Origin: Lycorma delicatula
Lineage: Eukaryota > Arthropoda > Insecta > Hemiptera > Fulgoridae
NCBI RefSeq assembly: GCF_047948215.1
Contig: NC_134455.1
Span: 161,306,575-161,370,574, forward strand
DNA length: 64,000 nt
Direction of reading: 5' to 3'
Below are positions 56,255 to 64,000 of the stretch, one piece after another; the first letter of the stretch is position 1, and each line of letters opens with the position of its first letter. A program made the translations under genes and the position numbers. The notes under the pieces are model-generated. The model ran no database searches, had not been told where the DNA came from, and was given only the letters and a program-made list of their open reading frames with translations.

Positions 56255-58227
56255 AATTGAACAAATAAAGTTGGCTTTACTATATTAATTAGGGATTTTT
56301 GAAGCTCTAAGAAAAGCAGCAGCGTCATTTCCATAACTTTAATGGAAAAATCATGGATTTAATTAAATAACCTTTTCTTGATCCAATTTCGAAATTTCCG
56401 TAGAATGACAATAACAGACCCTGTTCTTTAGTTTAAAGGAGAAAAAAACTTTATAATATCAATAAATGAGATATAAAATATCGAGAATTTAAAAACTAGT
56501 TTCGATAATGTATTATTTTGTCTTTTAAGTTGTATACGTCTTTAAAAGTTAAATAAAAAAGAAAACAATCTTACTGTTCAAACTTTGAGTTTTTTTTTTG
56601 AAGATAATCTTTTACAAATATTGTTATAACAAATAATTCATTCTGAAGTAAGGGAATGAAAATGTAATTTAATTACATAAAACATTTTCTATACGGGTAC
56701 TGTAGAATAATATTTAATAATAAACAAAAGAAAAACTTCAGAATTCCATGAGAGATTCTGAAAAGAATAAGCTTACATTCATACACAACAATTGTAGAAC
56801 TTTCTAATCTATAGTAGATTTAAGGTACATAAAAAAAAAATTCAATTCATAATTTGCATTCACGAATTAATTAATTTTGCAGCGTAAACTGGTATTTAGA
56901 ATTGTAAATGTATTAACTGAGATTGTAATACTAACTATCGTCTGTTCATAACTTCAAAGGAACAAAATTTATAAGCAATTTATACACTGGTAATTAAATA
57001 TTGTTTTCGCACTCCTTTATGTTAAAGTTCTAACCTGAGATTGCTTTATAGCTGGTAACTTCAGATCAAAATCATATAACTTAACTTTATTTATCCCTAC
57101 TAACGTTACTATGACTGACCAAAATTTACACAAGATTTTTCTTTTACATTCTATAAATCCATCAACGTATAAGTATTATTTCAAATAATGATAAGAATTG
57201 TACAGATAAAAGGGAATTTGATCGCCTATTTGGTTTTAAAAATTTTGTATGAATCGGACGATCTGTTTTAATTTAACGAGACGATAAATCAATGTTATCA
57301 TTCCGTGAGGAACAGAAAGTAGACTGCAATTTTTTGTTTTAATATCAAAAACATGTATTTCACCAAAAATTAAATGTATGTCCGTTAACTCAGATTTGAA
57401 ACCGTGAAAATTATAACGGAATATACATTTGTATCAGTGACTTTTCTATAAACTCTATTTTCAAGGGATTAGAAGCCTCGATATTTTTTGTCGTATTAGG
57501 CAGTCAATATCAGAGTGGATCAGAATTTCCCAATAGATCTATGGGTAGCAAGCCTCCATCCGATTTTACGGCTTCACATATCTTCACATGGCCTAGCATG
57601 ATCTGACCGTCACGAATAGAATCCAGAATGAAAAACAAGAGATCGAGGAAAAGGAAAAATTACGGATGATGTGAATGGTATAAGATAAAACCTCCTCCTT
57701 GAGAATGATCGAAATTCTTCCCCAGGCAGCAAGAGAGTAACCCGCCTACTTTCCCATTTAAGATCGAATCAGTTTTACCGAAGATGAAAGCAGAAAATTA
57801 TATAACTAAGATTTTGGGTTGACAATTTTTAAATATGTTACAATAAAAACTACGTTGACTTCAAGTGCTAAATAGTTAACGACGAACACGTTCAAGGATC
57901 CTAAAGGAACAATCTCACTATCCCCCAGCTGAGTGGCGTGTGGAACCCGACTGCACACCTAACACAGACCGAATTAACAATCAAAACAAATAACACAGTC
58001 GACTCTTCAATGAAATTGTTGGTGATCACAATCACATATACTTTATGTAAAGTAAAAAAAAAAAAATAAAAATATCGAAAAATTGGTTTCAAAGTATAGA
58101 AATTAAATCTTAAATTACAACGATCAAATTCACTATGTAATAAAAACGAAAGCAATACAATTTTGCAGTTAAAAATACACGTATCTGATCGTTAGGTATA
58201 CGTTACATAATAAGAGAATAGCTGATA
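56255..58227. other. Non-coding stretch
   Basis: AT-rich. A GC-richer block at 57520-57790 (tagcaagcctccatccgatt..., ggcagcaagagagtaacccg...) looks like a fragment of an interspersed repeat on the minus strand, but I cannot assign it. The minus-strand frame at 57901-58155 is not convincing. Confidence 0.35.
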
Positions 58228-58419
58228 CGGATTTGAATATTAAATCGTGGATACCAGTGTTCTTTGGAGGTTGGGTTTCAATTAACCACGCATCTAAGAA
58301 ATGGTCGACCTGAGAATGTACAAGACGACACTTCATTAACAGTCATATGTATCACCTCATACATCCTCTTAAGTAATCTTGATGGTGGTTCCGGAGGCTA
58401 AATAAAAAACTAAAAAACA
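58228..58419 (+). mobile_element. SINE fragment, 5'-truncated, same family as 14083-14366
   Basis: acggatttgaatattaaatc, gtggataccagtgttctttg, ggttgggtttcaattaacca and cgacctgagaatgta follow the order of the minus-strand SINE at 14.1-14.4 kb. The 3' tail catcctcttaagtaat...ggtggttccggaggctaaat and A-rich end also match. The tRNA-like head is missing. Confidence 0.82.
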
Positions 58420-58751
58420 AAATGGCATCCGGCATAGTGAGATTGTATATTTTTACGAACTGCCTTCTTTCATAAAAACGCAAACTCTCATACCAAATGT
58501 ATGTGGGAAAAAACCATTTTAATAAAATTAAAACTGCCCATCATACGAATTATCCATACGAATTATCATACTAATTATATGTTATACCTTTTTGTAAACA
58601 TATACCTTTTTGTTTATGTTTTATAATAATTAAGAACCTTCTTTAAAAAAGATACAGTAATATGGCAAATCTTCTTCTAATGTACAAAACCGTAAGTTTG
58701 TTTGTTCTGGCATCACGAGAGAAGAAACTGCCAATTACTTTTAAATTTGCA
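58420..58751. other. Spacer, nothing recognised
   Basis: AT-rich sequence between two repeats. Confidence 0.4.
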
Positions 58752-59235
58752 GGATACAGTCGTGCTATCCCAGGGAAGGTTTTTACTTCATAGATGGAGG
58801 TCCTACCCCCTTGGGGGTAAAGTCGTGAATTAAACAAAAAATTAATATCTCTTTACTTCATTATTATATTTCTGTCACCATGACCACAAAAATAATTTAT
58901 GGATTCTTGTCGTCAAAGGTATGTACTTTGGTTACTTCTATTCTGTCTTTTGTAATTTAGTTTTGTCTTTTAATCAGGTTTTTATAAAGCCTGAATACTT
59001 TAATTATTATTTTTATAAATCTTATTCTCACAACCATGAGGGTAATGAACACTGCGTGGGGCGGAGCCCTCTCGCTACGCGGGAATGGTGACCGAAGCCA
59101 ACTATGCGGCGAATGGCAAACGAAACGAGCTCTGCGACCGCGGGAAGATCCTGGGTTGGCTCCGGGGTTCGCCTAGAACCCCGGGGCTCAGTTCGTGCTA
59201 GGCGGTCGGGCGAGCGAAAAGAGCCCCGCCTCGCT
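58752..59235 (+). repeat. Dispersed repeat family R-A, copy 2, with GC-rich 3' end
   Basis: Collinear with 4196-4460 over caggatac, atcccaggga, ccccttggggg, aacaaaaaattaat, ttcattattatatttctgtcaccatga and attctcac(a)a..atgagg. It continues into a GC-rich segment (59060-59225) absent from copy 1. That segment contains a perfect hairpin ccggggtt/aaccccgg (59162-59169, 59177-59184). The plus-strand frame at 59104-59313 is read-through of this GC-rich DNA and the following (TA)n, not a gene. Confidence 0.65.
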
Positions 59236-59262
59236 TATATATATATATATATATATATAATA
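59236..59262. repeat. (TA)n microsatellite
   Basis: About 26 bases of ta directly after the GC-rich end of repeat R-A. Confidence 0.92.
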
Positions 59263-60727
59263 TTATTATATTTATATAATCTGGCAATAAAAAGAAAACT
59301 GTTGGAGTTTTAGCATGCTAAATTTTTTTGTTTTACAAACGATCAGTATTTTCCTACTCAGATCTTCTATAGGAATATTACTAGATAGTTATGTCTAAAA
59401 GGAAATGGAACAGATTTAAAGAATATAATAGACGTAAACACCAGTTTTTGTTATTTTACTGAAATAATAGAAAAAATAATTATTAGCAGAAAAGGGAAGC
59501 GAAAGAAATTGTTTAATTAGATCAGAGGAGATGATTTAGCATTTTATACAACACCTAAAATATTTATATAAAAATAGGGTGAATATTAAATTACCATGAA
59601 AATAAATACATCTCATAAATATTATATTTTCAAAAGAATTTTTTGTATCGGCTATAATACGATAAAAACCACAAAATCTGACTCCATTGTGGCTTTCACC
59701 AAACTAGATAGATACCAAATTACAATTTCAAATAAACTGTTTCACAACAAAAACATCTTCTATTCTTCCAATGTGGTTTTCCTTTTATATTGTGTTATTA
59801 TCAAACACCAAGATATCCTTGAGAAATAAGGATTATTATACATAAAACAATGGATAAGTACTTTCAGATAACAATTGTAAAATTATTAATGAAACGATGT
59901 AAAATTTCAGCAGTGTTGGATTAAGAATTAATATTATACAATTTACATTGTTTTCATAAAACAATGCAAGATGAGATTTAAAATTTAAATTCGAAGTTAA
60001 TTTCATGAAAGTAATATTTTAACAGTCTCATTTAATGATTCAATGGAAAAACAATTTGATAACAAAGATATTATTTATTATACAGATAGAATGTAAATAA
60101 CCGAGCCGCAACAAACCCAATCCCATAGTCGTGGGCACTAAAATCAAACTTACGATCTTTCCGAAATAAGCTAATTTAAGGGTTTCTTATTGTATTTTAA
60201 AGTAAGTTTGTCTAACAATCCTGTAATAGCCACTAAACAGATTAAAATTTATTAATTGTAAACAGTATTTAAAAATGACTGAGAAAGACAAATTATTGAT
60301 TAACTGTTTAAATTATAGATACACGTCTTACAATGACAGACAGTCATACCCTTGAACATCTACGCGTAGTGTGGGCTGTTCACAAGGCATTAGTTCCTAA
60401 CATACATAGCATACCCCAGGTTCAATCTTCGTCTAAAGGTATCTGACCTCTCTCTGCGCCCCCAACAATGAACGGCTGTAAACACGATCGATTTTAATAC
60501 ACGATGAAAGTGAAATAAAATTTTACTATTCACATAAATATTATCAAAAAAAAGTAAATCGATCCTTTCACGGTAATATACGTTTCAGAAGAGGAAAGAA
60601 TCGATAAAATTCAATTGTAACTATGATTTTTCAGTTGGAGAATCTAATCGCTTCGGCTGGCTAATATAGTCGGGTAAAAACGAGTGCTAATTCTACTCAA
60701 TACAATGATTTACCTTCCAGAATGGGG
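59263..60727. other. Non-coding stretch
   Basis: AT-rich. At 60365-60450 a weak tRNA-like patch (gttcacaaggcattagttcc, then ccaggttcaatcttc) may be a decayed SINE head. The plus-strand frame at 59596-59829 (77 codons) has no motif. Confidence 0.35.
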
Positions 60728-60773
60728 GTTCATAAACCGGCCACAGGTTTAAGCTGTGGCCCGGTTTATGAAC
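60728..60773. repeat. Strong hairpin with 19-20 bp arms
   Basis: gttcataaaccggccacag (60728-60746) pairs with 60754-60773 with a single bulged base around gtttaag. Confidence 0.8.
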
Positions 60774-63751
60774 ACTAAGACTGTATTTATATTAATGAAT
60801 AGGTAGATTGCCAAGTAATTTATTTCAGAACATAAAAACTAACACTCGAATCCGTAACCGACCAAATGTTAGTCAAAGACACGAGATTCTGTAACATTTT
60901 TTGAACAAAATATTTTCAAAAAACCTATAAGCGTTAAAAAATAGAGCATAAGAGATTGTAAAGGATCCTGCTGAATTAAGCAATCGAAATTAGGATTTAA
61001 AAATCAATCCAAAAGATTATGGTTAAATAGTAGAAATTTAGTTATTAAGGAGGAAGATAGTGAAAAGAATCTAATCAACGAACATTATGTACGACAATAT
61101 AAATACGAATATACGATTCATTGGTACAAAAGAACAACAAGAAAAATAAACCAATATAAAAATACAATAAATTTAAAAATATCAAACTTTGTGGTTCGGG
61201 AGGGAGTTTTAATGGATGCCACCCGAAAGAGAATAAAAATAAATCGTAGAGAAAATCTTTAAATTAAGAAATTACCGATTTTGTACATTAAGTTTCTGTT
61301 GGTGCCGTAACAAAACAGTTGTAAGCAAACTTACAAGTCATTCCTAAAAATTAGAAAGTTATTTTCCAGAAAAAAAATTACACAAGGCTTACAAGGGAGA
61401 GTGAAGAGTAAAACTGTGCTTCACCGAGCTGGATTATCATGTTGCATATGAGAACGTAGTCAAAATCACTAAAACAATGGAGATGTTTAATTCTACAAGT
61501 TTCAGACACCTTAACGTTTTTCACAAAAGGTACAGGTTATAACAGCGGTATGATTCCTATCAAGTAAAGCAAGAATGATCGGTGTACTTCTTTTGCTTTT
61601 CATTCATCTGTGCTATAAAGAATGGGACCTATTCAATAAGAAATTATGTAGTATTCTTTTCTATCGGGAAAAATTGCCGTACAATCGCATTTCTGCAACT
61701 CAGCAGACAAAAAAATGTTAACAATAACGTAAAGATGTTAATGTTTTGGCTAAACATTGCCTAATACTTCGCCTCAATTTTGAAGGCAAGTTTGAATTTG
61801 CTTTGCAAAAATGCATAAAGAAAACAATTATCAATATTATTATTTCACCTAAAAGTTGTTTTTTTCCCAACTTGAAACTCAAAAATTGTGGTGATAATCG
61901 TTGGATGTTAGAGGTTTAAATTTGAAGAAAGATAAATATGAAGTCCGTTTATTTTTGTTTTGGTTTACGCTCCGTATTTTATGCGAGTTACTAATCGCGT
62001 AGGACTTATACAGTTGCGAAAGAAAATGCTAAAAATGTCATTTGAGATCGGATGATGCTCGTGCGAGGAAAGTATCAAATTACAATTTTTCTTATTCTTG
62101 CCCCGCACACGAAAGCGGATAAACAGACAGTGGATTCTAATTGTTGCCTTCTGCTTGAAAAACTAGCGGTTTTCCACTGACCCAGGTCAAAAGCTATTTA
62201 CCGTAACCATTATCGTATGACGTCTCCTAGAATTTATTTCTGTACTACTCATTTTAGAGTTCGCAAACATTTTTAAATCGTAGAGTATAGGCACGATAAA
62301 GAGTGCGAAATAATTTTAAAAAGTAAAATTATGATAGGATACAAACATAAACTGCTACGAAATGAAGTAACGTAAAACAACAAATAAATTTAAGCTGCAC
62401 TTAATGTGTATTCGGACGTAATAAATCCCGACAAGAAAATATACACTACATCTTTTGTGCAATTTGTTTAAACTGTAAAAACAAATACAACTTAGAGTTT
62501 ACATTATAATCTTCTGTTTTAATTATCTGGGTATCTGTAAAGAAAATCAAATATTAGAACAGTAAAGAATACTATAAGCAAACAAAACCGTCCAAGTCAC
62601 TCTAAAATCTCACCCTGTGCTTTCCTAACTCTCTCTTGCTGTAACACCTACTCCGAGTAACAACTGCCAATGTAGGGCGAGAATAACCCTATCTCTTTAG
62701 AGTAAATCTTTCTTATTTAAACTTAAATATTCTTATTTCGACCGTATCTATGAATAAAACGAAATGAAAATATAACAGATTTTTTTTAAAGTGAATGACG
62801 AAAGTACGCTAAATTAGTATAATTACAAAAATGGTTGTGATATGTTATTCGCATATCACAAATAATAAATGCAAAAGTGAAGAAACCGTATTAATTTCCA
62901 TTGATAATCACTTTTAAAAAATTATTGAAATTCATAAAAAATACATATTTTTCGGTGAATCTGCATTTAATGAATTTTCAACTTAATGCAATCCATTTTT
63001 CTTGGTCCAGAGTATTTTCAATAATTTTTATCGAATATCTGAAAATATCCTAATTCTTATACTTCCAATCCCTTCTTCCATTTTCATCTCTATGTTCTTT
63101 ACTTAAAAACTGGTTACGTTGGATACGGCCGAATCAAGATGTTTTTCCGAACGTATTCATAAAATTCTGCACTTCTCTTATCCTTTTCTCAAAAAGTGCT
63201 TGCGTCTACAATTAAGCAACTATTTAAACCATCAGCCAGAAGGGGATCACTTTTAAGAGCAACTTATACTTTCCGACGACGCTCTCACTAATTCGCAGTC
63301 AGAAACGCACTGATTCTCAGAGTACAATGCACTAAATACGTTCGATTAACGAATAGAACCTACACACATCACCACTTTTTAACTCACTCACCAGTGTGAC
63401 TCACTGCAAAAGCGTGTATAAAAAATGCAACACTACACAGTCAACATAACCTCAAATTGGGACTATTTTGTCTGTTGTCGACTTTAAATTGAGCTTAACT
63501 CACGAAAAACTCAACCAATCTTCATCAAATTTCCACATGAACAACTTCAGATACACTATTATCTATATCTAAATATCTAAATTAGATATATAAATATTTA
63601 AACCTAAAATCGTAAAGAAATCCAATTTCAACCCCAATTCCACCGTGGGAGAGAAAGTAATACTGTACATTTCTTCGAAAAATCGGTAAAAAATGTAATG
63701 TAATTAAGTTATATTTATTTTTAATTTTTTCTGTTTTCATAATGAGTACGT
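60774..63751. other. Long non-coding stretch
   Basis: Nothing recognised: no SINE boxes, TIRs or splice-bounded open frame. The plus-strand frame at 61582-61764 is background. A few GC-richer patches (62040-62220, 63240-63420) carry no visible motif. Confidence 0.4.
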
Positions 63752-63937
63752 TGCAATCTGTTCAACATTTTTTTTTTTAACCTCCGGGTCCGCAGTTTAG
63801 CATTTTTCCCGCAGAGGATGAGATGAATATTTTGTAGCGTATGTGAAAAATGCCATGCTTGACCGGGATTCAAACCTCCGTGTGAAAGGCTGAGACGCTA
63901 CCACTCCCGACACCGAGACCGGTGCAATCTGTTCAAC
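63752..63937 (-). mobile_element. SINE (63767-63922, minus) with 15-bp target-site duplication
   Basis: tgcaatctgttcaac occurs at 63752-63766 and 63923-63937, exactly bracketing a 156-bp insert. On the minus strand the insert has an A-box-like gtgtcgggagtggtagcg, a B box ggtttgaatcc, the ggcatttttcacatacgctacaaa body, and ends ctgcggacccggaggttaaa plus a poly(A) tail. It is a short, recent-looking copy of the family seen at 21.2 and 45.0 kb. Confidence 0.9.
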
Positions 63938-64000
63938 TAGTGAGCATTAAGCAATCCCTCCACGGCCCAGTGAGATGAAATGGTATATATGACATTTTTT

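Noticed and set aside
59104..59313. 69-codon plus-strand ORF in GC-rich DNA
   Set aside because: It is read-through of the GC-rich end of repeat R-A into a (TA)n microsatellite (YIYIYIYI).

Overview
The window looks like an AT-rich stretch of an insect nuclear genome. I base this on tRNA-derived SINEs with A and B boxes and target-site duplications, R1-like and RTE-like LINE fragments, Tc1/mariner and hAT-type DNA-transposon relics, many (TA)n and (CA)n microsatellites, and isolated short exons with splice sites. The repeat types remind me of a hemipteran, possibly an auchenorrhynchan, but that is an impression that needs a database search. I see nothing bacterial or organellar: no operons, rRNA, bona fide tRNA or CRISPR.

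No complete host gene is visible. The best host coding evidence is two minus-strand internal exons. One, at 37516-37621, has 35 codons, a gtaagt donor and a ttttcag acceptor. The other, at 12320-12442, has 41 codons, is phase 0 at both ends, and its peptide resembles the C-terminal helix of a PTB/PID domain. They lie 25 kb apart on the same strand with compatible phase, so much of the window could be intron of one long minus-strand gene, but this is not proven. A weaker plus-strand candidate at 3358-3471 would encode a signal anchor and end at a textbook donor.

Layout. 0-5 kb: a perfect 222-bp tandem duplication, the signal-anchor exon candidate, and one copy of a repeat family (R-A) that recurs near 59 kb. 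5-10 kb: a TIR element (M1), a LINE C-terminal fragment, and a small TIR-bounded unit carrying a 68-codon ORF. 10-15 kb: a SINE, the PTB-like exon, a hAT-like MITE, a Tc1/mariner deletion derivative with TIRs, and a SINE with a 15-bp target duplication. 16-18 kb: a 5'-truncated, decayed RTE-like LINE. 21-22.3 kb: a minus-strand cluster of coding remnants headed by a phospholipase A2-like fragment of the kind found in densovirus VP1. 25-37 kb: microsatellites, a SINE, two M1 copies head to head, and a promoter/poly(A)-like island. 37-50 kb: the second exon, two further transposase relics, SINEs, and a 1.8-kb element with 370-bp inverted arms. 53-55 kb: a decayed R1-like LINE. 56-64 kb: a hairpin element, the second R-A copy and two SINEs.

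No pathway can be read from this window. Its biology is that of a mobile-element graveyard inside or between host genes. The items most worth following up are the two minus-strand exons, the PLA2-like remnant, the ORF inside the 349-bp TIR unit, the long-inverted-repeat element, and the 3' tail shared by SINEs with different heads. Calls were made by reading the sequence; no alignment or search was run.
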